The notes: generated by a model from the letters alone, not told the origin. A stretch of 64,000 bases of DNA from Aliiroseovarius pelagivivens (GCF_900302485.1 NZ_OMOI01000001.1:434001-498000), one strand, 5' to 3'; shown: positions 18,240 to 26,899, numbered from the stretch's first letter. A program made the numbers and translations.

Positions 18240-19367
18240 ATGTCCGCACTTCTGCCCGATATCGACCCCGATGGAATGCTTGAATTCTCGGTCGTGTTTA
18301 CCGACCGGTCCTTGAACCACATGTCCAAAGCCTTTCAGGGTGTGATGACGGACATCTCAGCCACGTTGAAAGAAGTCTACAACGCTGACGCCGTGGCCCT
18401 TGTTCCCGGTGGTGGCACCTATGGGATGGAGGCCGTCGCGCGTCAGTTCGCGACTGGTAAGCGTGTGATGGTCATCCGAAACGGGTTCTTCTCGTTCCGC
18501 TGGAGCCAGATTTTCGAGATGGGCGCGATCCCGTCGGCTGAAACCGTGATGAAGGCGCGTCGTGTGGGCAATGCACCGGATGCACCATTTGTACCTGCCC
18601 CGATCGACGAAGTTGTGGCGAAAATCCGGGACGAAAAGCCAGATGTCGTGTTCGCCCCGCATGTGGAAACCGCGTCGGGCATGATCCTGCCGGATGACTA
18701 TCTTAGTGCCGTAGCCGACGCCGTGCATGGCGTGGGCGGGATCTTCGTCTTGGACTGCATCGCCTCGGGCTGTGCTTGGGTCGACATGAAGGCGACTGGC
18801 GTGGATGTGCTGATCTCGGCCCCGCAAAAGGGGTGGTCGGCGCAACCGTCTGCCGGGATCGTCATGATGAACGACACCGCGCGGGATATGGCGAAAGCTG
18901 CGACTTCGACCTCGTTCGCGGTGGATCTGGGTAAGTGGCTGTCGATCATGGAGGCCTATGAAGGCGGCGGGCATGCCTATCACGCGACAATGCCCACCGA
19001 TGCGCTGCGCGCCTTCCGCGATACCATGCTGGAAACCAAGGAATACGGGTTCGAAAAGCTGCGTGATGCCCAGTGGGAGCAAGGCCGCCGCGTACGCGCC
19101 TTGTTGGCCGAGAACGGCATCAAATCTGTGGCCGCCGAAGGGTTCGAGGCACCCGGAGTGGTCGTATCTTATACCGCAGATCCCGACATCAAGGCGGGCA
19201 AGGCCTTCGCAGCCGAGGGTGTGCAGATCGCGGCGGGCGTGCCCCTGATGGTCGATGAGGGCGACGACTATTCGTCTTTCCGCTTGGGCCTTTTCGGGCT
19301 CGATAAGCTTTACGATGTCGATGCCAGCGTGGCCCGGCTTGAGGATGCGCTGAAGAAAGTTCTTTAA
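18240..19367 (+). CDS. class V PLP-dependent aminotransferase
   Basis: 375-residue fold-type I PLP enzyme of the alanine-glyoxylate / serine-glyoxylate aminotransferase group. Visible elements are the PGGGTYGMEAVARQF cofactor loop, the VETASGM segment, the LDCIASGCAW Asp that contacts the pyridine nitrogen, and the Schiff-base lysine in SAPQKGWSAQPS. The exact amino donor and acceptor cannot be read. GGAG lies about five bases before the ATG. It is preceded by the two Lrp genes and closed by a strong terminator, so it probably forms one unit with them. Confidence 0.88.
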   Translation: MSALLPDIDPDGMLEFSVVFTDRSLNHMSKAFQGVMTDISATLKEVYNADAVALVPGGGTYGMEAVARQFATGKRVMVIRNGFFSFRWSQIFEMGAIPSAETVMKARRVGNAPDAPFVPAPIDEVVAKIRDEKPDVVFAPHVETASGMILPDDYLSAVADAVHGVGGIFVLDCIASGCAWVDMKATGVDVLISAPQKGWSAQPSAGIVMMNDTARDMAKAATSTSFAVDLGKWLSIMEAYEGGGHAYHATMPTDALRAFRDTMLETKEYGFEKLRDAQWEQGRRVRALLAENGIKSVAAEGFEAPGVVVSYTADPDIKAGKAFAAEGVQIAAGVPLMVDEGDDYSSFRLGLFGLDKLYDVDASVARLEDALKKVL

Positions 19368-19373
19368 AATCAG

Positions 19374-19404
19374 AACGGCGCGCATGATTTGCGCGCCGTT
19401 TTTT
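19374..19404 (+). terminator. terminator after class V aminotransferase
   Basis: AACGGCGCGCA, TGATT, TGCGCGCCGTT is a perfect 11-bp stem followed by TTTT, six bases after the stop codon. It is likely to work in both directions, toward the convergent small membrane gene. Confidence 0.92.
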
Positions 19405-19424
19405 GTTCGCCAAGACTGACGTGA

Positions 19425-19625
19425 TTACCCTTTTCCGCCTGCCATGGTGAGCAGCAAAAGATAGATCACGGGGACGGTCGACAGGGCGACAAGCCCCACG
19501 CCCATCACGCCTTTCAGAAGAAAGCCAGCCACAAGGGCCGCAATAACTGCGCCGATGATCATGAAGGCGATCTTTTCCGCGCGGGCGTCTTTGGCTTGCT
19601 GTTCCGGGGTTACTTCGGTTGCCAT
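19425..19625 (-). CDS. small two-helix membrane protein
   Basis: 66 residues: a charged N-terminus (MATEVTPEQQAKDARAEK) and two membrane helices separated by a glycine turn (FMIIGAVIAALVAGFLLKG and VGLVALSTVPVIYLLLLTM). I do not recognise the family. AGGAG lies about eight bases before the ATG. It follows the UbiH-like gene on the same strand with about 110 bp between them. Confidence 0.7.
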   Translation of the reverse strand: MATEVTPEQQAKDARAEKIAFMIIGAVIAALVAGFLLKGVMGVGLVALSTVPVIYLLLLTMAGGKG

Positions 19626-19738
19626 GATGATGTCTCCTGTTCACGTTGCGGGACGGGTATCCTGCATGTGTTCAGGAAGCGGAATGCGACATTCGTGTCA
19701 TGTGGCGCCATGCCGCAGTGCAGCATTCGAGCATCAGA

Positions 19739-20938
19739 TCAACTGGGGCCAAGTCCGGCACGCATCACGCGCTTGCGCATGGGGGCCACGTCATGCACCG
19801 CTTTCAGGCCCAGAAGACGTACGGTTTGCATCACGCCATCCCCTGACCGTGTGACGCGGTTGAACAGGTCGATGGCACGGGCGCGGCGCGCGATGTCAGG
19901 CGCGCGGGCGGCGTCATAGGCTTTCATCATCGCTGGATCGCCAAGGGCGCTTGGGTTGGCTTCCGCCAGTTCAAGCAAGGCGATCACATCGTTCAGTGAA
20001 GTGTTCAGCCCTTGCGCCCCGATCGGGGGCAGGGCGTGGGCGGCCTCGGCCACGACGGCCACACGGCCCGAGACCAGTTGATCCGCCGTCTGCGTGATGA
20101 TCGGCCAGACCGAGCGGTTGCCTTCAAGGTGCATCCGTCCCAGCAGCCCGGTCGAGCGCTGGAACATCACATCTTCGAATTCCGGCACGTCCATGTTCAT
20201 CAGCTCAACCGCGCGCGGGCCTTGGTTCATCCACACAATGGCCGATGCATGTTTGCCATCCATGTCGGGCAGGGGCACGATGGTGAACGGCCCACCCTCG
20301 TTATAGACCTCGGTCGAGATGTTGCCGTGCGGCAGGTCATGCGTGACCGTGAAGGCCAGCGATTTCTGCCCATAGCGGGTGGTCGAGACGGTGATGCCCG
20401 CAGCCTCGCGCAGGGGCGAGAATTTGCCATCCGCCGCGATCCCCATCCGGGCGCGGACGCGGTCGCAATTTGACAGTGTGACGATGATTTCGCCCGTGCG
20501 CTGTACGATCGAGCGAAAGCCCGTGCCGTAAAGCGGCGTGATCAGCGGCTGCTCCTGAAGATAGGTCCAGATTTCGCGCCGGACGACCCAGTTCATCAGG
20601 TTCCAGCCAAAGGGCTCGTCGCCCATATCGTCCGAGCGGAACACGCGACGATCACGCACTTCGGGCGGCCAACCGGTTGTGTCGATCACCGCAAGCTGGT
20701 CCAACGGTTTCGCATGGTTCTTCAGATGCGGCCACAAGCCAATACGATCAAACAGCTGCCGTGCTGGGCGCAGAAAGGCGGTGGAGCGCAGGTCGGATTT
20801 CTCTTCATCTGCGGTGGTCACCGGCACGAAGGGATCGGCCATGACCACGCTGAACCCGGCAGCGGCGAAAGCTGCCGCGGACACCTGACCGGCGATCCCG
20901 CCACCCGAGATGAAAATGTCAGCACGATGTTCGGTCAT
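19739..20938 (-). CDS. UbiH/UbiF-type FAD-dependent hydroxylase
   Basis: 399-residue class A flavoprotein monooxygenase. It has the N-terminal dinucleotide motif FISGGGIAGQVSAAAFAAAG, the central DG motif region (AADGKFSPLREAAG) and the FAD-ribityl motif near VVAEAAHALPPIGAQGLN. The last has Glu-Ala where most members have Gly-Asp, an odd change at an FAD contact. It is probably one of the ring hydroxylases of ubiquinone synthesis; which ring carbon cannot be told. AGGAAG precedes the ATG. The HAD gene upstream ends 17 bp before this start, so the two are probably co-transcribed. Confidence 0.87.
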   Translation of the reverse strand: MTEHRADIFISGGGIAGQVSAAAFAAAGFSVVMADPFVPVTTADEEKSDLRSTAFLRPARQLFDRIGLWPHLKNHAKPLDQLAVIDTTGWPPEVRDRRVFRSDDMGDEPFGWNLMNWVVRREIWTYLQEQPLITPLYGTGFRSIVQRTGEIIVTLSNCDRVRARMGIAADGKFSPLREAAGITVSTTRYGQKSLAFTVTHDLPHGNISTEVYNEGGPFTIVPLPDMDGKHASAIVWMNQGPRAVELMNMDVPEFEDVMFQRSTGLLGRMHLEGNRSVWPIITQTADQLVSGRVAVVAEAAHALPPIGAQGLNTSLNDVIALLELAEANPSALGDPAMMKAYDAARAPDIARRARAIDLFNRVTRSGDGVMQTVRLLGLKAVHDVAPMRKRVMRAGLGPS

Positions 20939-20955
20939 GGTTCTTCCTTCGTGGA

Positions 20956-21627
20956 TCAGCGCTTTTGATCCGATGTGTCTGCTTCGACCAGACGCTCCAG
21001 AAACGCAGTCAGGTCGTCGGTGTGGTGATGGATGTGATCGGCCGGTTCCGGGTCCGGCGCGACATGGACGGTTTTCATGCCCAGCTCGTGCGGTACGGCT
21101 AGATTGCGTGGGTCGTCCTCGAACATGGCGGCGATGTCAGGTTTGACACCATCGCGGGCAAACACGGTATCAAAGGCGGCGCGGTCGGGTTTGGGGTGGA
21201 AATCGGCATGTTCCACGCCATAGACCGCATCAAACATCCCGGACAGTCCACGCGCTGCCAGAACCTGTTCGGCATAGGGGGCCGTGCCATTGGTGTAGAC
21301 AATTTTGCGCCCCGGCAGGTTGGCGATGTGGCTGGCCAGATCGTGATCCGGTTCGAGCGCGTCAAAGGAAATGTCGTGCACGTCGTGCAAATAGGGGCCG
21401 GGATCCACCCCATGTTCGCGCATCAACCCGGCCAGCGTAGTGCCGTGTTCGCGCCAGTATTTGTGCCTCAGGCGATCCGCCTCGGCCCTGTCGACGCCAA
21501 GCTCTTCCATCACCCAGTTGGTCATGCGCACTTCGATCTGGTCAAACAGCCGCACCCGAGGTGGATACAGCGTGTTGTCCAAGTCAAATACCCAGTGACT
21601 GACATGAGAGAACAGATCGGCGACCAT
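20956..21627 (-). CDS. HAD-family pyrimidine 5'-nucleotidase-like phosphatase
   Basis: 223-residue soluble haloacid dehalogenase-type hydrolase. Motif I is FDLDNTLYPP (nucleophile Asp and acid Asp), motif II is IVYTNGT, motif III the Lys in FHPKPDRAAF, and motif IV FEDDPRNL. A helical cap sits between motifs I and II, as in the SDT1-like pyrimidine 5'-nucleotidases. The substrate is inferred only from that resemblance. No clear ribosome-binding site precedes the ATG. It is the first gene of a short minus-strand unit with the UbiH-type gene. Confidence 0.88.
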   Translation of the reverse strand: MVADLFSHVSHWVFDLDNTLYPPRVRLFDQIEVRMTNWVMEELGVDRAEADRLRHKYWREHGTTLAGLMREHGVDPGPYLHDVHDISFDALEPDHDLASHIANLPGRKIVYTNGTAPYAEQVLAARGLSGMFDAVYGVEHADFHPKPDRAAFDTVFARDGVKPDIAAMFEDDPRNLAVPHELGMKTVHVAPDPEPADHIHHHTDDLTAFLERLVEADTSDQKR

Positions 21628-21777
21628 GGTGGGAAAGTAGACTGCTGCACGGGCGGGTGAAAGGTCTTAATCGACGAAATCAGACTCTGCGACGACGCGA
21701 CGCGTGGTTGTTGTTTGCCATGTTCATGGCAGCGTGCTTATCTGTGCGGATCAAGAAGGGCCGGGAAGGACAAAATT

Positions 21778-22422
21778 GTGGCTGAGGGTAAACAGGGACA
21801 GCGCGACGCGTATGAGATGATCCTCGATGCGATTGATACGGGGACGTACAAGCCCGGAGACCGGCTGGTTGAAAACGAGCTGGCCGAGCGATTTGGCGTA
21901 TCCCGCACCCCGATCCGCGAAGCGCTCCAGCGACTGGAAACGCAGTCCCTTTTGACGCGCGATGGGCGCAGCCTGATCGTGGCGTCGTTGGATCACAGCC
22001 AACTGGCTGAACTGTATGTGGTGCGTGCGGAACTGGAAGGTCTGGCCGCGTCGCTGGCCGCCCAACACGCCGCCCCCGAAGAAATCCGCGTGCTGCGCGA
22101 GATGGTGGAAGAGGACCGGCGTCTGCTGGATGATCCTTCGGCCTTGGCGCGCGCCAATCGCCGTTTCCACAAGCAACTTCATCTGGCATCGCACAATCGC
22201 TATCTGGTGCAGCAATTGGATTTGGTCCACCGCTCGATGGCGCTTTTGGCTACTACGTCGTTGGCTGCCGAAGGGCGCAGCGAAGACGCAATTGCCGAGC
22301 ATGATGCGATTGTCAGTGCCATCGAGGCACGTGATCAGGACGCCGCCCGCGCCGCTCTGAGACAGCACATCTCGTTGGCGTTCGAGACCCGTATCAAGCT
22401 GGATTCGTCACTGACGGATTGA
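21778..22422 (+). CDS. GntR-family (FadR subfamily) regulator
   Basis: 214-residue regulator. An N-terminal winged HTH contains GDRLVENELAERFGVSRTPI and REALQRLE. An all-helical FCD ligand domain follows, with the metal/ligand residues spread across residues ~80-205. The frame is open from 21715, but GTG 21778 has GGGAAGGA seven bases upstream and gives the expected N-terminus. The 3' end overlaps the convergent glycosyltransferase gene by 29 bp, so the two transcripts are antisense to each other at their ends. The effector is unknown. Confidence 0.9.
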   Translation: MAEGKQGQRDAYEMILDAIDTGTYKPGDRLVENELAERFGVSRTPIREALQRLETQSLLTRDGRSLIVASLDHSQLAELYVVRAELEGLAASLAAQHAAPEEIRVLREMVEEDRRLLDDPSALARANRRFHKQLHLASHNRYLVQQLDLVHRSMALLATTSLAAEGRSEDAIAEHDAIVSAIEARDQDAARAALRQHISLAFETRIKLDSSLTD

Positions 22423-24397
22423 TTTTGGCACTCGGGGCATCTGGTGCCGCCGGCTGATCAAATTTCCCATGCTGGGTTTTATCCCAGTAGAACGGCTTGG
22501 TCATGATCTCGAAGAACCCTTTCATCGCGGCCAGCGAAGCCAGCGGATAATAGAAGTGCAGGGTGGGCACCCAGTATCTGAGCCAACGGTGCTTTGGATT
22601 GCTGACTGCCTGCACACCCACTGTGATGGTCAACACCTCGGCCGCCATGAACACCGTGCCAAGCACGACCAGAAGGTTGTGTGGAGCGACCCCGCGCAGG
22701 GGGTGGGGCAGGCCCAGCGGGAAGGCCCAGAAGGTCCACAGGATCGGGGCCAGCAGGAACTGCGACAGCGCCCCCAGAAACAGAATCTGGAAGCCCATGA
22801 ATTTCCACCAGCCGAGTTCTTTGCGTAACTGGCGCGGGTTGCGCATGTGCACACCATAGGTCATCGCATAGCCCTTGATCCAACGTGAACGCTGCTTGAT
22901 CCATGGCCAGACGCGGCAATTGGCTTCCTCTTCCGTCACGGTGTCGATCAGTTCGGTCCGGTATCCACGACGGGCCAAGCGGATGCCAAGATCCGCGTCT
23001 TCGGTCACATTGTGGGCGTCCCATCCGCCCAGTTCCTCAAGCGCTGTGCGGCGGAAGAACAGGGTGGTGCCGCCCAGCGGAATGGCAAAGCCCATGCGTT
23101 CGACACCCGGCAGGACCAGCCCCCACCACGTTGCGTATTCCACGGTGAAACAGCGGCTTAACCAGTTGGTGCGGGCGTTGTAGAAATCCAGCTTCCCTTG
23201 CAGGCAGGCCACCTCTGGTCCGCGTTCGGAAAACCGGCGCACGACCTTGTGGATCTGATCGGGGGCAGGGGCGTCTTCTGCATCGTAGACCCCGATGATC
23301 GAGCCCTTGCAGAAATCCAGCGCGAAATTCATCGCGCGCGGTTTGGTCTTCACCACCCCGCGCGGCACCACGATCTGGCGCATCCAGCGGGGCAGGTCGG
23401 ATCGGGCAAGCGTTTGCTGGGTCAGAGTGTCGTCTTCCTCGACCACCAGACAGATATCCAGAAGCTCGCGCGGATAGGACAGGCGTTCGAGCCGTTTTAC
23501 CAATCGCCCAGCGATCTCGCGCTCTTTGTAGAGCGGGACAAGAATAGACACGGTTGGCAGCTTCAAGAAGCCCAGTGGAGATAGTGTTCCGTCAAGACCG
23601 TTGTCGTCGTGTTTCGCGCGCCAGAACTGCCACGCGGCGATGGCTTTCAGGGATGAATTCAGGATCAGCGTCAGCACTGCCCAGCCGACAAGCACTGCGA
23701 AACCCGCAAAGCTTGAGACGACGAAGACCGCGCTGAGTGCCAGCACGAGTGAAAGCCCGAACCGCATCACGGCGGTTTGGCTCCAGGTGCGGCAACTGTC
23801 TTCTGCCGCCACGCGGCTTTCGGCGCGCCGTGCAAGGGTACGGTGGCGCAGGTCCACGAGGGCGGAATGGATGTCTTCTTCAGGGGCGATGGCCAGATAG
23901 CATTTGCCCCAAGAGGCCGGGAAGTCCTTGGACAAGTTCTCAAACAGATCAGGGCGCGCGCAGATCACGATGGTGGCTCCGCCCGCGCGCTTCCAAGGGA
24001 CAATGCCGTTGCGGATACAAAACTCGGCACCGATCTGGTCAATCAGACGCACGTCCGGGCGCTGTGCCGACAGGTCCGCGATCTCGCACCCATATTGAAG
24101 CGCCAATGCGGCGTAGAGGTCAGGCTTGCTGATCCATCCATTGGCCAGAAGGATGTCGCCAAAGCGTGCATCTTCGCGCGCCATCAGGGCCACGGCCATC
24201 GACAGATTTTTGGGGGACAGCGCGCCCATTTCGACCAGCACCTGCCCCAAAGGCTTGCGGTGCGCGGGCGCCGAGGTTGGCTGCGACGGTGCGACCGGAC
24301 GGGCCGCGTGCGATCCGAATGCGCGGTGTTCTTCGATCCCTGCCTGAACCGAAGCCGCATCATTCGTGTGGACGATACGTAGATCTGGGGATGGCAT
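22394..24397 (-). CDS. MshEN-domain glycosyltransferase family 2
   Basis: 667 residues. After a Pro/Ala-rich leader, residues 49-72 and 78-101 are two 24-residue motifs of the MshEN type (LGQVLVEMGALSPKNL... and RFGDILLANGWISKPDL...) separated by exactly five residues. This is the known architecture of high-affinity c-di-GMP-binding MshEN domains. The second motif is complete; the first has Pro where Arg is usual and Met where Gln is usual. Two membrane helices follow (about 210-255), then a GT-2 catalytic domain with VPLYKE, YDAEDAP, VTEDADLG and QRSRW, all active-site motifs of processive synthases, and further C-terminal helices. It probably makes or exports a polysaccharide under c-di-GMP control. 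A CtrA-type site lies about 50 bp upstream. Confidence 0.85.
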   Translation of the reverse strand: MPSPDLRIVHTNDAASVQAGIEEHRAFGSHAARPVAPSQPTSAPAHRKPLGQVLVEMGALSPKNLSMAVALMAREDARFGDILLANGWISKPDLYAALALQYGCEIADLSAQRPDVRLIDQIGAEFCIRNGIVPWKRAGGATIVICARPDLFENLSKDFPASWGKCYLAIAPEEDIHSALVDLRHRTLARRAESRVAAEDSCRTWSQTAVMRFGLSLVLALSAVFVVSSFAGFAVLVGWAVLTLILNSSLKAIAAWQFWRAKHDDNGLDGTLSPLGFLKLPTVSILVPLYKEREIAGRLVKRLERLSYPRELLDICLVVEEDDTLTQQTLARSDLPRWMRQIVVPRGVVKTKPRAMNFALDFCKGSIIGVYDAEDAPAPDQIHKVVRRFSERGPEVACLQGKLDFYNARTNWLSRCFTVEYATWWGLVLPGVERMGFAIPLGGTTLFFRRTALEELGGWDAHNVTEDADLGIRLARRGYRTELIDTVTEEEANCRVWPWIKQRSRWIKGYAMTYGVHMRNPRQLRKELGWWKFMGFQILFLGALSQFLLAPILWTFWAFPLGLPHPLRGVAPHNLLVVLGTVFMAAEVLTITVGVQAVSNPKHRWLRYWVPTLHFYYPLASLAAMKGFFEIMTKPFYWDKTQHGKFDQPAAPDAPSAKINPSVTNPA

Positions 24398-24445
24398 TTT
24401 ATGCTCGTTGTACTGTCAGACCAGACGAGCTTGGGCGCTTAATGG

Positions 24446-24461
24446 TTAATGGCGGGTTAAC
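24446..24461. promoter_or_regulatory. CtrA-type binding site
   Basis: TTAA, seven bases, TTAAC is an exact match to the alphaproteobacterial CtrA consensus. It is centred about 55 bp before the start of the MshEN glycosyltransferase. It partly overlaps a 10-bp perfect inverted repeat (24449-24472), which could alternatively be a carA transcript end. Confidence 0.55.
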
Positions 24462-24496
24462 CAACCCGCCATCACGTTTGATAAGTGTAATTTTAC

Positions 24497-24515
24497 CACG
24501 ACCGCAGGGGTCGTG
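24497..24515 (-). terminator. weak hairpin after carA
   Basis: CACGACC, five bases, GGTCGTG forms a 7-bp stem just after the carA stop on the minus strand. It lacks a good T-run, so termination here is uncertain. Confidence 0.3.
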
Positions 24516-24525
24516 TCGCCGTAGA

Positions 24526-25698
24526 TCAGGCGCGTGCGTCCATCGCGTCCGAGAACCGCTCGAACAGATAGTAGCTGTCCATCGGACCCGGGCTTGCCTC
24601 GGGGTGATACTGAACCGAGAAGACCGGACGGGTTTCCATGCGAATCCCGCAGTTCGAACCGTCAAACAGCGACACGTGGGTCTCGAGAACACCTTCCGGA
24701 AGGCTGGCCGCGTCCACGGCAAAGCCATGGTTCATCGAGGTGATCTCGACCTTGCCAGTGTCGTTGTCCTTGACCGGGTGGTTAGCACCGTGGTGGCCGT
24801 GGTTCATCTTGATCGTGCGTGCGCCAAGGGCCAGTGCCAGCATCTGGTGACCGAGGCAGATCCCGAAGACGGGCAGGTCGGTGGTGTCCAGAATGGTCTT
24901 GATCATCGGCACTGCGTATTCGCCGGTGGCCGCGGGGTCGCCGGGGCCGTTCGACAGGAATACGCCGTCGGGATTGTGGGCCAGAACCTCTTCTGCGGTG
25001 GCAGTGGCGGGCAGGACGATGACGTCACAGCCAGCCGAGGCGAGGCAGCGCAGGATGTTGCGCTTGGCACCGAAGTCCAGCGCGACGACTTTGTGGCGCG
25101 GTTTGTCCAGCTTGGGATAGCCATCCGGCCAAGCCCAACGCATCTCGTCCCATTTGTAGCTTTCGGCGCAGGTTACTTCTTTCGCCAGATCCAGCCCTTC
25201 AAGACCCGAGAACCCGCGGGCCTCGGCGATCAGAAGCTCGATGTCGAAGTTTCCGTCCGGGTCATGGGCGATGGCCACATGGGGCGCACCTTGCTGGCGG
25301 ATCGCACGGGTCAAGCGGCGCGTGTCTACGCCTCCGATGCCGATGCGGCCGGTCTTGGCCAGCCAGTCAACAAGGCGTTCGGTCGAGCGCCAGTTCGACG
25401 GCTCGGTCGGATCCCATTTGACAACCATTCCGGCAGCAACTGGGTTCGTGGTCTCATCATCTTCTGGGTTCACACCCACATTGCCCACATGGGGGAAGGT
25501 GAAGGTCACAACCTGCCCGGCATACGACGGGTCGGTCATGATCTCTTGATAGCCGGTCATGGCGGTGTTGAAGCACAGCTCGGCGGTGGTGATGCCGGTG
25601 GCTCCGAACCCGTGACCGTAGAAGATCGTGCCGTCAGCAAGAACAAGACAGGCAGTGGGTTTGGCAGTTTCCTGAGAAGGGGCGGTGGCAGCGGACAT
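24526..25698 (-). CDS. carA: carbamoyl-phosphate synthase small subunit
   Basis: 390-residue glutaminase subunit that feeds ammonia to CarB for arginine and pyrimidine synthesis. The N-terminal CPSase small-chain domain (LADGTIFYGHGFGA..., TDPSYAGQ) is followed by a class I amidotransferase domain with the catalytic cysteine in VFGICLGHQ and the His/Glu pair in VQYHPEASPGP. The frame extends to 25719. ATG 25698 is preferred because GGGAG lies seven bases upstream. carB is not in the window. It diverges from the YqeY-like gene. Confidence 0.97.
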   Translation of the reverse strand: MSAATAPSQETAKPTACLVLADGTIFYGHGFGATGITTAELCFNTAMTGYQEIMTDPSYAGQVVTFTFPHVGNVGVNPEDDETTNPVAAGMVVKWDPTEPSNWRSTERLVDWLAKTGRIGIGGVDTRRLTRAIRQQGAPHVAIAHDPDGNFDIELLIAEARGFSGLEGLDLAKEVTCAESYKWDEMRWAWPDGYPKLDKPRHKVVALDFGAKRNILRCLASAGCDVIVLPATATAEEVLAHNPDGVFLSNGPGDPAATGEYAVPMIKTILDTTDLPVFGICLGHQMLALALGARTIKMNHGHHGANHPVKDNDTGKVEITSMNHGFAVDAASLPEGVLETHVSLFDGSNCGIRMETRPVFSVQYHPEASPGPMDSYYLFERFSDAMDARA

Positions 25699-25886
25699 TG
25701 AACGACTCCCGAACGACAAATTGGCGCGAACCTAGTTGCGGGGTCCGGTGGGGTCAAGGCCGCTATGTGCCGAAAAGGCACGGCTGTTCTTTTTTACTGT
25801 GTTAGCGCCTGACAGATTGGTTGATTGCCCCAGAGCTTTTGGGTAAGTTCCGGTCTTTGTGAATGCCACAGATTATGGATGGACCC

Positions 25887-26345
25887 ATGGACATGCGCAG
25901 CCGGGTAAATGACGCCCTGAAAACGGCGATGAAAAACAAGGATGCCGCGCGGCTTACGACGCTGCGGCTGATCAATGCTGCAATCAAGGACCAGGATATT
26001 GCCCTGCGTGGTAAAGGCGAAGACGCTTTGGTGTCGGACGCGGACGTGCTGGCCATTCTTGGTAAGATGGTCAAGCAGCGTCAAGAAAGCGCACGCGCCT
26101 ACGAAGAAGGCGGACGTCTGGAGCTGGCCGAAAAGGAACTGGAAGAGATCACGGTGATCGAAGACTTCCTGCCCAGACAGCTTTCGGATGACGAATCCGA
26201 GGCCGCCGTGGCCGCAGCCATTGCCGAAGTCGGTGCAGGCAGCATCCGTGACATGGGCAAGGTCATGGGTGCGCTGAAAGCCAAATACACGGGGCAGATG
26301 GATTTCGGAAAAGTTGGCCCGATGGTGAAGGCCAAGCTGGGCTGA
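25887..26345 (+). CDS. GatB/YqeY domain protein
   Basis: About 152 residues, the normal size of YqeY proteins, which resemble the C-terminal tRNA-binding tail of GatB. Typical stretches are the LKTAMKNKDAARLTTLRLI N-terminus, KQRQESARAYEEGGR and IEDFLPRQLSDDE. The family is thought to help tRNA-dependent amidation or otherwise contact tRNA, but its role is not settled. In-frame ATGs at 25863 and 25878 lie upstream; 25887 has GGATGGA in a suitable place. It diverges from carA and ends at a strong terminator. Confidence 0.92.
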   Translation: MDMRSRVNDALKTAMKNKDAARLTTLRLINAAIKDQDIALRGKGEDALVSDADVLAILGKMVKQRQESARAYEEGGRLELAEKELEEITVIEDFLPRQLSDDESEAAVAAAIAEVGAGSIRDMGKVMGALKAKYTGQMDFGKVGPMVKAKLG

Positions 26346-26369
26346 ACCTTTCAGAAATGAATCAGAAGG

Positions 26370-26397
26370 AATGCGGGGCCATGGCCTCGCATTTTTT
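26370..26397 (+). terminator. terminator after YqeY-like gene
   Basis: AATGCGGGGCC, AT, GGCCTCGCATT (one G:T pair) followed by a run of six T. The T-run overlaps the stop codon of the convergent DUF2244 gene. Confidence 0.88.
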
Positions 26398-26899
26398 ATT
26401 GGTGCGACTTCAACTGCATCATTTTTTGCGACAGCTCTTCGTGCATCACTGGGCGCTCGTCCTCGGACAGGAATGCGCCCAGTTCGACCTCGCGCCCATT
26501 GCCTTTTAGCGTCACATAGTCCGGCACGGGACCGCCGGATTTATGAAGTTGGACAGTCACCCAATAGGGGTTGCCTTCCCATTCCTGCACATCCCCGCGT
26601 GGGCCATGGCGTGTCAGGGTCATGTGATCGGACCAGATCCGCAGCTCTTCAAGGATTTCGCCATCCTTGTAGCTCTTCTCGATGAAGAACCACAGAGCAC
26701 CAAGAGCGGCCAGCCCGAACGGCAACAGACCCCAGAGCGCCTTGGTGCCCACCACGCCCAGCAGGGGCAGCAGCATCAGGCTAAACCCCATCCCCATGAT
26801 CCAGACAAAGCCACGCCGGGGCAGGGATCGGTAGGGCCAGAGGTGAAGCTCGGCTTTGGGGGCGTCTGGTCCGTCGGGTTGAACCCATTCATAGGGCAT
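26396..26899 (-). CDS. DUF2244 membrane protein
   Basis: 167-residue protein with two adjacent membrane helices (about 38-80: FVWIMGMGFSLMLLPLLG and the following stretch). A C-terminal beta-rich domain includes LRIWSDHMTLTRHGP and WVTVQLHKSG. This arrangement is characteristic of DUF2244, often encoded near cytochrome oxidase genes, as here. Its function is unknown. ATG 26899 has AAGGA about seven bases upstream; the longer frame to 26938 lacks a site. Confidence 0.85.
   Translation of the reverse strand: MPYEWVQPDGPDAPKAELHLWPYRSLPRRGFVWIMGMGFSLMLLPLLGVVGTKALWGLLPFGLAALGALWFFIEKSYKDGEILEELRIWSDHMTLTRHGPRGDVQEWEGNPYWVTVQLHKSGGPVPDYVTLKGNGREVELGAFLSEDERPVMHEELSQKMMQLKSHQ

Noticed and set aside
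24449..24472. 10-bp perfect inverted repeat as a simple terminator of carA
   Set aside because: It lacks a T-run, lies about 55 bp from the carA stop, and overlaps an exact CtrA consensus, so a regulatory reading is preferred, though not proven.
24166..25701. 511-codon open frame opposite carA
   Set aside because: It covers carA, which has intact amidotransferase motifs; the frame's own translation shows no domain.
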